From positions 62,001-126,000 of the forward strand of contig CAINJJ010000031.1 of NCBI GenBank assembly GCA_903849645.1: a DNA stretch of 64,000 nt, in the 5' to 3' direction. Shown one piece after another: positions 8,924-18,148 of the stretch; position 1 is the stretch's first letter; the number at the start of each line of letters is the position of its first letter. The translations under genes and the position numbers were made by a program. The notes under the pieces are model-generated. The model saw only the letters and a list, made by a program, of their open reading frames with translations, had not been told where the DNA came from and ran no database searches. The DNA comes from an uncultured Acidobacteriaceae bacterium (lineage in GTDB: Bacteria; Acidobacteriota; Terriglobia; Terriglobales; Acidobacteriaceae).

Positions 8924-10234
8924 ATGACCATGCACGCAAAGCCAAACCCTGCACCCTTCCCGGCCCGCCGCCTCGTGGCCGCCGCCCTCGCGCTTCCGCT
9001 GCTGTTTTCCTTCGGTTGCAAAAAGGAAGCAGTCCCGGAGACCGAGGTCACCGTCCAGGCCGAACACCCCGAGCAGGGAGCCATCGCCGAGCACATCGTC
9101 GCCGACGCCGTCCTGGCCCCCCTTGCCCAGGCCGCCATCGCTCCCAAAATCTCCGCCCCCGTGCGCAAGTTCTATGTCCAGCGCGGCTCCAGGGTCAAAG
9201 AGGGCGAACTCCTCGCGACCCTCGAAAGCAGCGACCTGGCCGCCGCCGCCCTCGACAACAAGGGCTCTTACATGGCCGCCGAGGCCGCCTACGCCACCGC
9301 CACCAAAGCCCAGGTGCCGGAAGACACCCTCAAGGCCGAGTCCGATGTCGCCCAGGCAAAAGCCAATCTCGACCTCAACCTCAGCATCGTCAAGAGCCGC
9401 AAGGCCCTCTTCGCCGAGGGCGCCATCCCCGGCCGCGACCTCGACACCGCCCAGGCCGCGCTTGTCGCCGCCCAGGCCGCCTATGACGCCGCCGCCAAGC
9501 ACCTCGACTCCATGCACAGCGTTAGCCGCGAGGCCGCCCTCAAGTCCGCCCAGGGCCAGCTCACCTCCGCCGAGGGCAAGTTCAAGGGCGCGCAGGCCCA
9601 GGTCAGCTACTCTGAGATTCGCAGCCCCATCAGCGGCGTGGTCACCGACCGCTCCCTCTTCGCCGGCGAAACCGCCCCGGCCGGCGCGGCCCTCATCACC
9701 GTCATGGACACCTCCAGCCTGCTCGCCAAGACCCACATCGCGCAGAGCCTGGCCCAGCGCATGAAGCTCGGCGACGAGGCCTCCGTCTCCGTCCCCGGCC
9801 TGCCTGACCCCGTCACCGCCAAAGTCTCCCTCATCAGCCCCGCCCTCGACCCCGGCAGCACGACCGTCGAGGTCTGGCTCAAAATCGAAAACAAGGCCGG
9901 CGCGCTCAAGGTCGGCACCCCCGTCAAGGTCTCCATCACCGGCCGCACGGACGCCAACGCCTGGAAGATTCCCGCCGCCTCTGTCCTCACCGCGCAGGAC
10001 GGCGCAAAGTCTGTCATGGTGGTCGGCTCTGACAACGCGGCCCACCGCCGCACCGTCACCCTCGGCCTGGAAGATGGCGAAGACGTGCAGGTCCTCACCG
10101 GCCTTGCGCCCACTGACACGGTCATCACCGGCGGTGCTTACGGCCTTGAGGACGGCGTCAAGGTCAAGGTTGGTCCCGCCGCGGCCGACGACGACAAAAA
10201 GCCCGAAGGCGGCAAGGGCGGGGGGGCCGAATGA
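8924..10234 (+). CDS. RND efflux periplasmic adaptor (HlyD/AcrA family), probable lipoprotein
   Basis: This is the membrane-fusion subunit that joins the RND pump to the TolC channel. After a hydrophobic leader ending in LLFSFGC, a possible lipid attachment Cys, come the lipoyl half-motif (PVRKFYVQRGSRVKEGELLATL), a long alpha-hairpin rich in Ala/Lys, the second lipoyl half (YSEIRSPISGVVTDRSLFAGE) and the beta-barrel. The frame is open upstream, but the ATG at 8924 has AAGGA in place and gives a proper leader. The mature protein ends in a Lys/Gly-rich tail. It overlaps the RND gene by 4 bp. Confidence 0.9.
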   Translation: MTMHAKPNPAPFPARRLVAAALALPLLFSFGCKKEAVPETEVTVQAEHPEQGAIAEHIVADAVLAPLAQAAIAPKISAPVRKFYVQRGSRVKEGELLATLESSDLAAAALDNKGSYMAAEAAYATATKAQVPEDTLKAESDVAQAKANLDLNLSIVKSRKALFAEGAIPGRDLDTAQAALVAAQAAYDAAAKHLDSMHSVSREAALKSAQGQLTSAEGKFKGAQAQVSYSEIRSPISGVVTDRSLFAGETAPAGAALITVMDTSSLLAKTHIAQSLAQRMKLGDEASVSVPGLPDPVTAKVSLISPALDPGSTTVEVWLKIENKAGALKVGTPVKVSITGRTDANAWKIPAASVLTAQDGAKSVMVVGSDNAAHRRTVTLGLEDGEDVQVLTGLAPTDTVITGGAYGLEDGVKVKVGPAAADDDKKPEGGKGGGAE

Positions 10235-13200
10235 ACCACCCCCTCCCCCCCGGCACAACCCTTGTCAAGACCTCTTTCTGGCTCGCCCGCCACACCCGCA
10301 CGGTCTTCTTCTTTGTCGCCATCCTCACCCTGGCCGGCGCGTATCTCGCCCTCCAGGTGCCCATCGCCGTCTTTCCTGAGACCAACTTTCCCCGCGTCGT
10401 CATCGGCGTCGACAACGGCGTCATGCCCGTCGAGCAGATGCAGGTCACCATCACCAAGCCCATTGAAGACGCCGTCAACTCCGTCCCCGGCCTGCGCACC
10501 GTGCGCTCCACCACCAGCCGCGGCTCGGCGGAAGTCAGCCTCTTCTTCGACTGGAACCAGGACATGGTCAATACCCTGCAACTGGTCGACGCGGCCCTCA
10601 GCAAGGTCGGGCAGACCCTGCCCGCCACCGCCAGGGTCACCACCAACCGCCTCACCTTCGCCACCTTCCCCATCCTCGGTTACAGCCTCACCTCCGACAC
10701 CGTGCCCCAGACCCGCCTCTGGGAGATCGCCACCTACGACCTCAAGCCGCCCATCAACCGCGTCGCCGGCGTCAGCACCGTCACCGTCCAGGGCGGCAAG
10801 GTCCCCGAGTTCCACGTCGTCCCCAACCTCGCCCAGCTTCAGACCGCCGGCGTCACCATCACGGACCTGGTCAACGCCATCCAGGCCTCCAACATCGTGG
10901 ACTCCCCCGGCCTCTACGAAGCCAACCACCAGTTGATCCTCGGCCTGGTGGGCGCTCAGGTCCACGACGCCGAGCAGCTCCGCGAGCTCGTTGTCAAAAC
11001 CACCCCTGCCGGCGCGCCCGTCCGCGTGGCCGATGTGGCCTCGGTCGAGCAGGCCACCATGCCCATCTACACCACCGTCACCGCCAACGGAAAACAGGCG
11101 GTCCTGCTCAATATCGCCCGCCAGCCCTCCAGCAACACCGTCGAGGTGGCCGATGCCGTGGCTTTGCAGGTCGCGGAGCTCAAGCACAAGCTCCCCCCCG
11201 GCGTCGCCATCGAGCCCTTTTACGACCAGTCGCAACTGGTGCGCGACAGCATCTCCAGCGTCCGCGACGCCATCTTCATCGGCCTGCTGCTGGCTTGCGT
11301 CATCCTCTTCCTCTTCCTGCGCGACTGGACCTCTTCGCTGATCGCCGGCCTCGTCATCCCCGTCACCATCGCGGTCACCATTTTGGTGCTCTGGGCCATC
11401 GGCCAGAGCTTCAACCTCATGACCCTCGGCGGCCTCGCCGCCGCCATCGGCCTGGTCATCGATGACGCCATCGTGGTGGTTGAAAACATCGTCTCCCATC
11501 GCGACGGCGGTGAAAACCGCGGCGACGCCGTCCGCAAGGGCCTCCGGGAGATCACGACCCCCCTCATCGGCTCCACCATCACCCCGGTCGTGGTCTTTCT
11601 CCCCCTGGTCTCCGTCACCGGCGTCACCGGCAGCTTCTTTCGCGCCCTGGCCATCACCATGGCCGCCGCCCTGCTCACATCGCTGGTCTTGGCCCTCACC
11701 TGGACCCCCGGCCTGAGCCTGGTCCTCCTCAAAGAGCGCCGCCACGCCACACAGCCCACCGGCCACGCCGCCGCGAGTCACCCGGTCGGCGCTCTCATGA
11801 GCCGGGTCCTCCAGGTCCATCGCCGCCTGCTCAACCTGTCTCTGGCCCGGCCTCTCTGGCTCGCCGTTGCCTGTCTGCTGCTCGTGGCCGCCACCTGGGC
11901 CGGCTATCGCGCCCTCGGCTCTGACCTGCTGCCGGAGATGGACGAGGGCGGCTTCATCCTCGACTACATCATGCCCGCCGGCAGCTCCCTGAGTGAGACC
12001 AACCGCGTCCTCGAACACGTGGAGGGCATCCTCCACGAAACCCCCGAAGTCGAATCCACATCCCGCCGCACCGGCCTCCAGCTCGGCCTGGCCGCCGTCA
12101 CTGAGGCCAACTACGGCGACTTCACCGTCAAGCTCAAAGCCAAACGAAGCCGCGCCATCGACGACGTCATCGCCGACGTCCGCGCCGAAATCAAGCGCAC
12201 CGAGCCTGCCCTCGACGTCGAGTTCACCCAGGTCCTCCAGGACATGATCGGCGACCTCTCCAACGCCCCCGAACCCATCCAGATCAAGCTCTTCTCCAAC
12301 GACCCGGCGCTGCTCGAGCAACTCGCCACCCGCGTCGGCGAGGCCATCAAGGGCGTCAAGGGCGTCGTGGACGTCGAAAACGGCATCGAAAACACCCTCA
12401 GCGGCCCCGCCACCAACTTCCAGGTGGATCCCATCGTCGCCGCCCGCCTCGGCTTCACCCCCGCCGAAGTCTCCCAGGACGCCACTGCGATCCTCGACGG
12501 CGTGGCCGCCTCTGACCCGCTCATCTCCAACGACCGCGCCTACACCATCCGCGTGCGGCTCGGCGACGAGCACCGCGCCTCCCTCGACGCCATCGAGAAC
12601 ACCGTCTTCAACTCCAGCTCAGGCCACACCTCCACCCTCGCCTCCCTGGCCGCCATCCAGCAGCTTCCCCCGCAGAACGAGATCCGCCGCGAAAATCTCC
12701 AGCGCCTCGTCGTGGTCACCGGCCGCCTTGAGGGCTCCGACCTCGGCAGCGCCATGACCCGCGTTCGCCGCACCGTCACCGCCCTCCACCTGCCCGCCTC
12801 CGTCCGCGTCGAATACGGCGGCACCTACGAGGAGCAGCAGAAGTCCTTCCACGACCTGCTCCGCGTTCTCCTTCTGGCCCTTGCCCTCGTCTTCGGCGTG
12901 CTCCTCACCGAGTTCCGCAACTTCCCCGCGCCCATCGCCATCCTCACATCGTCCGTGCTCTCCATCTCCGGCGTCATTCTGGCCCTGCTCGTCACCCGCA
13001 CCAGCTTCAACGTGGCCTCCTTCATGGGCCTCATCATGGTCATTGGCATCGTCGCCAAAAACGGAATCCTCCTGCTTGATGCCGACGAGAAGTTCCGCGC
13101 CGAGGGAGCCTCCGCCCACGACGCCATGCTCCACGCCGCCCAGCGCCGCCTGCGCCCCATCGTGATGACCGCCATCGCCGCCGTCTGCGGCATGCTGCCC

Positions 13201-13377
13201 CTCGCCTTCGCCCTCGGCGCCGGCTCCCAGATGCTCCAGCCCCTGGCCATCGCCGTCATCGGCGGCCTCGTCATCTCCATGTTGCTCAGCCTCATCGTCA
13301 CCCCCGTCGTCTACTTCGAACTCACCCGCAACCGCGCCCCCCAGCCGCAGGAAAACGCGCTGGAAGCGGCCGAGTAG
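10231..13377 (+). CDS. RND-family efflux transporter permease
   Basis: The 1048-residue inner-membrane proton antiporter has the AcrB/CzcA architecture: TM1, a large periplasmic loop, TM2-6, then the repeat. TM1 is followed by VPIAVFPETNFPRVVI. The TM4 motif GLVIDDAIVVVEN carries the proton-relay aspartates D411 and D412. The second half has MVIGIVAKNGILLLD and a terminal helix. The start overlaps the adaptor stop (ATGA), showing translational coupling. Both drug-type and metal-type pumps are possible; the single aspartate pair without extra metal motifs leans towards the HAE (hydrophobic/amphiphilic efflux) type. Confidence 0.92.
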   Translation: MNHPLPPGTTLVKTSFWLARHTRTVFFFVAILTLAGAYLALQVPIAVFPETNFPRVVIGVDNGVMPVEQMQVTITKPIEDAVNSVPGLRTVRSTTSRGSAEVSLFFDWNQDMVNTLQLVDAALSKVGQTLPATARVTTNRLTFATFPILGYSLTSDTVPQTRLWEIATYDLKPPINRVAGVSTVTVQGGKVPEFHVVPNLAQLQTAGVTITDLVNAIQASNIVDSPGLYEANHQLILGLVGAQVHDAEQLRELVVKTTPAGAPVRVADVASVEQATMPIYTTVTANGKQAVLLNIARQPSSNTVEVADAVALQVAELKHKLPPGVAIEPFYDQSQLVRDSISSVRDAIFIGLLLACVILFLFLRDWTSSLIAGLVIPVTIAVTILVLWAIGQSFNLMTLGGLAAAIGLVIDDAIVVVENIVSHRDGGENRGDAVRKGLREITTPLIGSTITPVVVFLPLVSVTGVTGSFFRALAITMAAALLTSLVLALTWTPGLSLVLLKERRHATQPTGHAAASHPVGALMSRVLQVHRRLLNLSLARPLWLAVACLLLVAATWAGYRALGSDLLPEMDEGGFILDYIMPAGSSLSETNRVLEHVEGILHETPEVESTSRRTGLQLGLAAVTEANYGDFTVKLKAKRSRAIDDVIADVRAEIKRTEPALDVEFTQVLQDMIGDLSNAPEPIQIKLFSNDPALLEQLATRVGEAIKGVKGVVDVENGIENTLSGPATNFQVDPIVAARLGFTPAEVSQDATAILDGVAASDPLISNDRAYTIRVRLGDEHRASLDAIENTVFNSSSGHTSTLASLAAIQQLPPQNEIRRENLQRLVVVTGRLEGSDLGSAMTRVRRTVTALHLPASVRVEYGGTYEEQQKSFHDLLRVLLLALALVFGVLLTEFRNFPAPIAILTSSVLSISGVILALLVTRTSFNVASFMGLIMVIGIVAKNGILLLDADEKFRAEGASAHDAMLHAAQRRLRPIVMTAIAAVCGMLPLAFALGAGSQMLQPLAIAVIGGLVISMLLSLIVTPVVYFELTRNRAPQPQENALEAAE

Positions 13378-13387
13378 TCCGACCGCC

Positions 13388-13475
13388 GGGCGCCCCATCC
13401 ATTGCGCGGCATCCTCCTGCAATGGGTGGGAAACCACCAACCTCCCTGGCTTGGCGGGAAACCACAAACCTCCCT
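13388..13475. repeat. Dispersed intergenic repeat with internal 20-bp direct repeat
   Basis: The segment CGGGCGCCCCATCCATTG ... AATGGGTGGGAAACC resembles a second copy at 15277-15330. It is followed by two nearly identical 20-mers (13428-13447 and 13456-13475, GGGAAACCACCAACCTCCCT with one difference). It lies between the RND gene and the yceH-like gene and contains no ORF. Confidence 0.6.
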
Positions 13476-13504
13476 CTACCCCACGCGAGTGGCACAATAG
13501 ACTC

Positions 13505-14194
13505 ATGGCCTCCACCGACCCGATCTTCCTCACCCCCGCCCAGGCACGCGTCCTCGGCGCGCTCGTCGAAAAGGAAGTCACCACCCCCGACTACTACCCC
13601 ATGAGCCTCAACGCGCTCCTCAATGCCTGCAACCAGCGCTCCAACCGCGAGCCGGTGATGGACCTGGACGAGGAAGACGTGCGCCACGCCCTGCACGGCC
13701 TTGAAGACATCAAGCTGGCCGGCCGCGCCCGCGGGGCCGACGGGCGCGTCACCAAGTACGAGCACTGGCTCGGCGAGGCCTTCAACTTCAGCCGCGCCGA
13801 GACCGCCCTGGTTTGCGTGCTGCTGCTGCGCGGCCCCCAGACCCCCGGCGAGCTGCGCGGCCGCACCGAACGTCTCCACCGCTTCGACGAACTCACCGAC
13901 GTCATCGCCGGCCTGCAAAAGCTCATGGAGCGCGAGCCGCCCCTGGCCGCCATCCTGCCCCGCCAGCCCGGAACCAAGGAGTCCCGCTACGCCCACCTGT
14001 TCTCTGGCGGCGTCGAGACCGTCTCCGCCACCGAAAACGCCCTCGGCCGCCGCGCTGCCTATGTGCCGAGCGCCGAACCACTGGATGCAGGCCAGGAAGA
14101 CCGCATCGCCCGCCTGGAAGCAACAGTGACCGAGCTGCGCCAGGAAATCATCGCCCTGCGCCAGAAGATCGACGATCTGTTTGGGGATGGATAG
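13505..14194 (+). CDS. YceH/DUF480 family protein
   Basis: The 229-residue protein has the DUF480 features: LTPAQARVLGALVEKEVTTPDYYPMSLNAL at the N-terminus, NQRSNREPVM, and the second winged-helix unit with LLLRGPQTPGELRGR. These proteins have two winged-helix domains. The C-terminus adds a short coiled coil (VTELRQEIIALRQKIDDLF). The ATG at 13505 was chosen over upstream in-frame codons because it begins the conserved domain. Function is unknown across the family. Confidence 0.9.
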   Translation: MASTDPIFLTPAQARVLGALVEKEVTTPDYYPMSLNALLNACNQRSNREPVMDLDEEDVRHALHGLEDIKLAGRARGADGRVTKYEHWLGEAFNFSRAETALVCVLLLRGPQTPGELRGRTERLHRFDELTDVIAGLQKLMEREPPLAAILPRQPGTKESRYAHLFSGGVETVSATENALGRRAAYVPSAEPLDAGQEDRIARLEATVTELRQEIIALRQKIDDLFGDG

Positions 14195-14207
14195 ACCGGA
14201 GGAGAAG

Positions 14208-15233
14208 ATGAACCGAAGGATGCCTGCTCGTGCCGGATGGCTGCTGTTTACCGGTCTGCTGATGCTGCCCAATGTAGCCTGCTCGCAGAAGTCGGCCGCA
14301 CCGGCTCAGTCTGCGCGGGTGCTCGTCGAGGTGGCCGATGTGCCTATGCCGGGCGCGGCGGTCCGCTTCGACTATCAGAGCTTCGACCCACAAAGCGGCC
14401 GCCTCTACATCTCCCACATGAACGCCGACCAGCTCGTGGTCTTCGACACTGTCGCGCGCAAGGTGGTTGCCGATCTCGACGGTTTCAAGCGCGTTCACGG
14501 AGTCTGGGCGGTTCCCGAACTGGGCCGCGTCTACGCCTCGGTCACCGGCGAGCACGCCGTCGCGGCGGTTGACAGCAAGAGCCTGCAAACGCTGGCCAAG
14601 GTCGGGCCCATCAACTATCCCGACGGGCTCGCCTATGCCCCGCAACAGAAGCGGGTCTTCGTCTCCGATGAGCACGGCGATACGGATGCGGTCATCGACG
14701 CAACCACCAATACGCTGGTCGGGAGCATCCCTCTCGCCGGAGGGGCGGGCAACACGGTCTACGACCCGAACTCGGGCCACATTCTGGTCGCGGTGCACCA
14801 CGTCAACGAACTTGCCGTCATTGACCCCGCCACGGCGCGCATCATCGCCCACGTTCCGCTGCAGGGCATCGAGAATCCCCACGGCATCGCGCTCGACACG
14901 GCGGCTCACCTGGCCTTTGTTGCCGGCGAAGAGAACCACTCGCTCGCCGTCGTTGACCTGGATGCGATGAAGCAACTGGCCGCCTACCCGGTGGCGGAAG
15001 ACCCGGATGTGCTTTCCTTCGACCCGGGATTGAAGCGGCTCTATGTCTCGGCAGAGTCAGGCGCTGTAACCGTGTTCCAGGAGACTGGCAAGAGCCTGAA
15101 GCTGCTGGGCGAACTGCGCATGCCCCATGCCCACACCGTCTGCGTCGACCCGAAGTCCCACCTGGTCTATCTGCCGCTCGAGAACGTTGACGGCCACCCC
15201 ATCCTGCGCATCATGAAGCCGGGCGATCTTTAA
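14208..15233 (+). CDS. YncE-like beta-propeller lipoprotein
   Basis: The 341-residue protein has a leader (WLLFTGLLMLPNVAC) with a likely lipidated Cys, then six or seven repeats of the YncE type, such as VVFDTVARKVVADLDG, AVDSKSLQTLAKV and AVIDPATARIIAHVPL. Such propellers sit in the periplasm or on the outer membrane and bind ligands or partner proteins; no catalytic motif is visible. The ATG at 14208 has GGAGGAG just upstream. It starts 13 bp after the yceH-like gene and may be co-transcribed with it. Confidence 0.75.
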   Translation: MNRRMPARAGWLLFTGLLMLPNVACSQKSAAPAQSARVLVEVADVPMPGAAVRFDYQSFDPQSGRLYISHMNADQLVVFDTVARKVVADLDGFKRVHGVWAVPELGRVYASVTGEHAVAAVDSKSLQTLAKVGPINYPDGLAYAPQQKRVFVSDEHGDTDAVIDATTNTLVGSIPLAGGAGNTVYDPNSGHILVAVHHVNELAVIDPATARIIAHVPLQGIENPHGIALDTAAHLAFVAGEENHSLAVVDLDAMKQLAAYPVAEDPDVLSFDPGLKRLYVSAESGAVTVFQETGKSLKLLGELRMPHAHTVCVDPKSHLVYLPLENVDGHPILRIMKPGDL

Positions 15234-15276
15234 CTGAGCCGGGAACTTGCCGATGCTGAGCCCAAGGGCGGGTGCA

Positions 15277-15330
15277 GGGTGCCCCATGTATTCTGCGCAC
15301 TTTGCGGAATGGATGGGAAACCTCCAACCT
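15277..15330. repeat. Second copy of the dispersed intergenic repeat
   Basis: The sequence AGGGTGCCCCATGTATTCTG ... GAATGGATGGGAAACC matches the 13388 copy in order and spacing: GCCCCAT, an imperfect inverted stretch, then AATGGRTGGGAAACC. It lies between the beta-propeller gene and ndk, which are convergent. Confidence 0.55.
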
Positions 15331-15351
15331 GAACCATCCCAATCCTCGACC

Positions 15352-15768
15352 CTACAGCAGCTCGTACCCCGCGAACCAGTATCCGATCTCAAACGCCGCC
15401 GTCTCCTCGGCGTCCGAACCATGGATCGCATTCTCCTGAATCGATCCCGCGAACTTCTTGCGGATCGTTCCCTCTTCTGCATTGGCCGGGTTGGTCGCGC
15501 CCATGAGCTTACGCAGGTCGAGAATGGCGTTGTCCTTCTCCAGAACCATCAGCACCAGCGGGCCCGAGGCCATGAAGGCGCAGAGGTCGTTGAAGAACGG
15601 CCGCTCCTTGTGGACGGCATAAAAGCCCTGCGCCTGGGCCACCGAGATATGCTGCTTCTTGAGCGAGACAATCTGGAATCCGGCCTTGTCGATCTCGGCC
15701 AGAATAGCTCCGGTGTAGCCCTTGCGGACCGCGTCCGGCTTGACGATGCTGAAGGTGCGTTGCGCCAC
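15352..15768 (-). CDS. ndk: Nucleoside diphosphate kinase
   Basis: The enzyme transfers the gamma-phosphate of NTPs to NDPs through a phosphohistidine. The 138-residue protein starts [16 protein letters not shown] and carries the active-site signature [12 protein letters not shown] near its C-terminus (His is the phosphorylated residue). The start is a GTG at 15768 with AAGGAG about ten bases upstream. It is a stand-alone gene, convergent with the propeller gene and divergent from the M13 peptidase gene. Confidence 0.97.
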   Translation of the reverse strand: MAQRTFSIVKPDAVRKGYTGAILAEIDKAGFQIVSLKKQHISVAQAQGFYAVHKERPFFNDLCAFMASGPLVLMVLEKDNAILDLRKLMGATNPANAEEGTIRKKFAGSIQENAIHGSDAEETAAFEIGYWFAGYELL

Positions 15769-15865
15769 GTCGATGTGCTCCTTGCAGGGAAGTTTGCTGC
15801 CTAACCATTGTACTTGGCGCGCGATGCGCCCGCCCCGCCTCCTCGAAATCTGTTAAAGTTGCGGC

Positions 15866-17935
15866 ATGTTTTCGCTCGCCGTTTCACCCTCACGCCGCCT
15901 TTTGCCGCTGCTGCTTGCGCTGGCCGCAGTTCCCGCCTTTGCCCAGAACACCGCCCCCGCGGCGCCCGCCACCGAACTCAAGGTCTTCGACGCCTCCCTC
16001 GTGGACAAGTCGGTGGACCCCTGTGAAAACTTCTATCGATTCAGTTGCAACGGCTGGTTCAAGCGCAACCCACTGCCCGCCGACCAGACATCGTACGGGC
16101 GCTTTACGGAGCTGGCCGAGCTGAACCGCAAGCACCTGCGCGAGATTCTGGAAGACACCTCCGCCCCCCTGCCCACGCGCACCGCGAACGAGCAGAAGGT
16201 GGGGGACGAGTATTCGAGCTGCATGGACACGGCCACCGTGAACAAACTCGGCATCAGGCCGCTCCAGTCAGAGCTCGACCGCATCGCGCAACTAAAGACC
16301 GCGGCCGGGCTGCCCGAGCTGTTGGGGCATCTGCACACCACTGAGGTGAATGCCTTCTTCGGCTTTGGGTCGAGCCAGGACTTTGCAGACTCCAGTTCTG
16401 TCATCTCCGCCTATGGTGCAGCCGGGCTGGGACTGCCCGAGCGCGATTACTACACGCGCACTGACGCCAAGACCGTGGAGCAGCGCAAGCAGTATGTCGA
16501 GCACGTGCGCAGGATCTTTGTGCTGGCCGGTGAGCCGGAGGCCGCCGCGCAAAAGGATGCCGAGGATGTGCTGGCCCTTGAAACGCGGCTGGCCAAGGCA
16601 TCGCTCACCATCACCGAGCAGCGCGACCCGCAGAACCTGAACCATCCCACCGACGTCTTAAAGCTGGGCAAGGAGCTCACGCATTTTTCACTGGCCGAGT
16701 ATGTTGCCGCCGTCAAGGGGCCGGCGACCGGCAAGGCGAACAACGAGCAGCCCAAGTTCCTGGCGGAGTTCAACGACGTGGTCGCAGATACGCCCATCGC
16801 CGTCATTCGCACCTACCTGCGCTGGCACCTGCTCCACACCTACGCCACCACGTCCTTGCCTGAGGCCTTTGAGCAGGAGACCTGGAACTTCTACTCCCAC
16901 CAGTTGAACGGCGCGGAGAAGATGCAGGAGCGCTGGAAGCGCTGCACCAGCCGCGTGGACCGCGAGATGGGCGAGGCGCTTGGCCAGGTGTATGTGGCCA
17001 AATACTTTCCGCCCGCCGCCAAGCAGCATGCGCTCGACATGACCCTGGCCATTGAGGCGGCCATGGAAAAGGACATCGACTCGCTCGACTGGATGAGCGC
17101 CCCCACCAAGCTCAAAGCCAAAGAGAAGCTCCACACCGTGATGAACAAGATCGGCTATCCCGACAAGTGGCGCGACTACTCCACGCTGCAGATTGTGCGC
17201 GGCGACGCGCTCGGTAACCAGGAGCGCGTGCGCCAGTTCAACTTCGCCCGTGACCTGGCCAAGATCGGCAAGCCGGTGGACAAGGGCGAGTGGTATATGT
17301 CTCCCCCCACGGTGAACGCCTACTACGAGCCGCAGCAAAACAACGTGAACTTCCCGGCCGGATACTTCCAGCCGCCCTTCTTCAGCGACAAGGAAGACGA
17401 CGCCGCCAACTACGGCGACATGGGCTCAACAGTAGGCCATGAACTTACCCACGGCTTCGACGACGAGGGCCGCCAGTACGACAAGGACGGCAACCTCAAG
17501 GACTGGTGGAGCAAGGACGACGAACAGAAGTTCACCGAGCGGGCCGATTGCATGGTCAAGCAGTACGACGCCATCGAAGCGGTTCCGGGTGTGCACCTGA
17601 ACGGCAAGCTCACCCTCGGTGAAAACCTCGCCGACCTTGGCGGCCTCTGGCTGGCCTGGCTGGCCTGGCTCGACAAGGCGCACGACGCGCACGTCGACAT
17701 GGCGGCCCTTACCGAGGGCTACACCCCCGAGCAGCGCTTCTGGATCGCCTATGCCCAGCAGTGGTGCACGCAGACGCGCCCCGAGCAGTTGCGTTCCCAG
17801 GCGCAGGGCGACCCGCACGCGCCCGACGAGTACCGCACCAACACCGTCTTGCAGGACCTGCCGGAGTTCGCCCAGAGCTTCAGTTGCAAGAAGACCGACA
17901 AGATGGTGAGCCCCAAGCCCTGCCGCATCTGGTAG
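15866..17935 (+). CDS. M13-family zinc metallopeptidase (neprilysin/PepO-like), secreted
   Basis: The 689-residue exported endopeptidase has a signal peptide (LLPLLLALAAVPAFAQ). Zinc ligands lie in HELTH (H525 and H529) and in ENLADLGG (E586), and the substrate motif NAYYEPQQNN is present. It ends in the family C-terminus KPCRIW. The N-terminal domain starts with DPCENFYRFSCNGW. Length and motif order are normal, so an active periplasmic or extracellular oligopeptidase is likely. A nested hairpin follows the stop. Confidence 0.93.
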   Translation: MFSLAVSPSRRLLPLLLALAAVPAFAQNTAPAAPATELKVFDASLVDKSVDPCENFYRFSCNGWFKRNPLPADQTSYGRFTELAELNRKHLREILEDTSAPLPTRTANEQKVGDEYSSCMDTATVNKLGIRPLQSELDRIAQLKTAAGLPELLGHLHTTEVNAFFGFGSSQDFADSSSVISAYGAAGLGLPERDYYTRTDAKTVEQRKQYVEHVRRIFVLAGEPEAAAQKDAEDVLALETRLAKASLTITEQRDPQNLNHPTDVLKLGKELTHFSLAEYVAAVKGPATGKANNEQPKFLAEFNDVVADTPIAVIRTYLRWHLLHTYATTSLPEAFEQETWNFYSHQLNGAEKMQERWKRCTSRVDREMGEALGQVYVAKYFPPAAKQHALDMTLAIEAAMEKDIDSLDWMSAPTKLKAKEKLHTVMNKIGYPDKWRDYSTLQIVRGDALGNQERVRQFNFARDLAKIGKPVDKGEWYMSPPTVNAYYEPQQNNVNFPAGYFQPPFFSDKEDDAANYGDMGSTVGHELTHGFDDEGRQYDKDGNLKDWWSKDDEQKFTERADCMVKQYDAIEAVPGVHLNGKLTLGENLADLGGLWLAWLAWLDKAHDAHVDMAALTEGYTPEQRFWIAYAQQWCTQTRPEQLRSQAQGDPHAPDEYRTNTVLQDLPEFAQSFSCKKTDKMVSPKPCRIW

Positions 17936-17965
17936 GTCCAGAGCTCGCCGCAGTCCATGCAGTTT

Positions 17966-18011
17966 GAGGAGGAGTTGGAGCCGCCGCCCGGCGGCTTCCG
18001 TACTCCTCCTC
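17966..18011 (+). terminator. Nested hairpin after the M13 peptidase gene
   Basis: The outer arms GAGGAGGAGT / ACTCCTCCTC enclose a second stem, GCCGCCG / CGGCGGC. It ends the peptidase transcript about 30 bp after the stop. There is only a short mixed T-rich tail. Confidence 0.6.
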
Positions 18012-18114
18012 ATTGCCTTTGGGGCATCCTTGCCGAGTGCGCAACGGGTGGCGTGCGGGCAGGCTTAAGAGCATCCAGCTCGATCTGAGGGTCACAGGAC
18101 GCGCAGATTGCGAT

Positions 18115-18147
18115 TGAGTATTTTAAAGTTCCACTTTAAAATACTCA
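18115..18147. promoter_or_regulatory. Perfect 15-bp palindrome abutting the DUF4143 ATPase start
   Basis: The arms TGAGTATTTTAAAGT / ACTTTAAAATACTCA are perfect and separated by TCC. The GTG start of the ATPase gene lies one base after it, so the usual ribosome-binding position is inside the palindrome. It is far more AT-rich than its surroundings. A related palindrome lies 3' of the same gene. An autoregulatory operator or an element end are both possible. Confidence 0.7.
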
Positions 18148-18148
18148 T

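Noticed and set aside
10138..12573. 811-residue minus-strand ORF opposite the RND pump
   Set aside because: Its Gly/Asp/Glu-rich composition without any fold or motif is the mirror of a GC-rich coding strand; the plus-strand RND reading is unambiguous.
18115..18147. Terminator role for the palindrome before the ATPase gene
   Set aside because: It touches the start codon, has an AT-rich stem without a T-tract, and a separate hairpin (17966-18011) already ends the upstream transcript.
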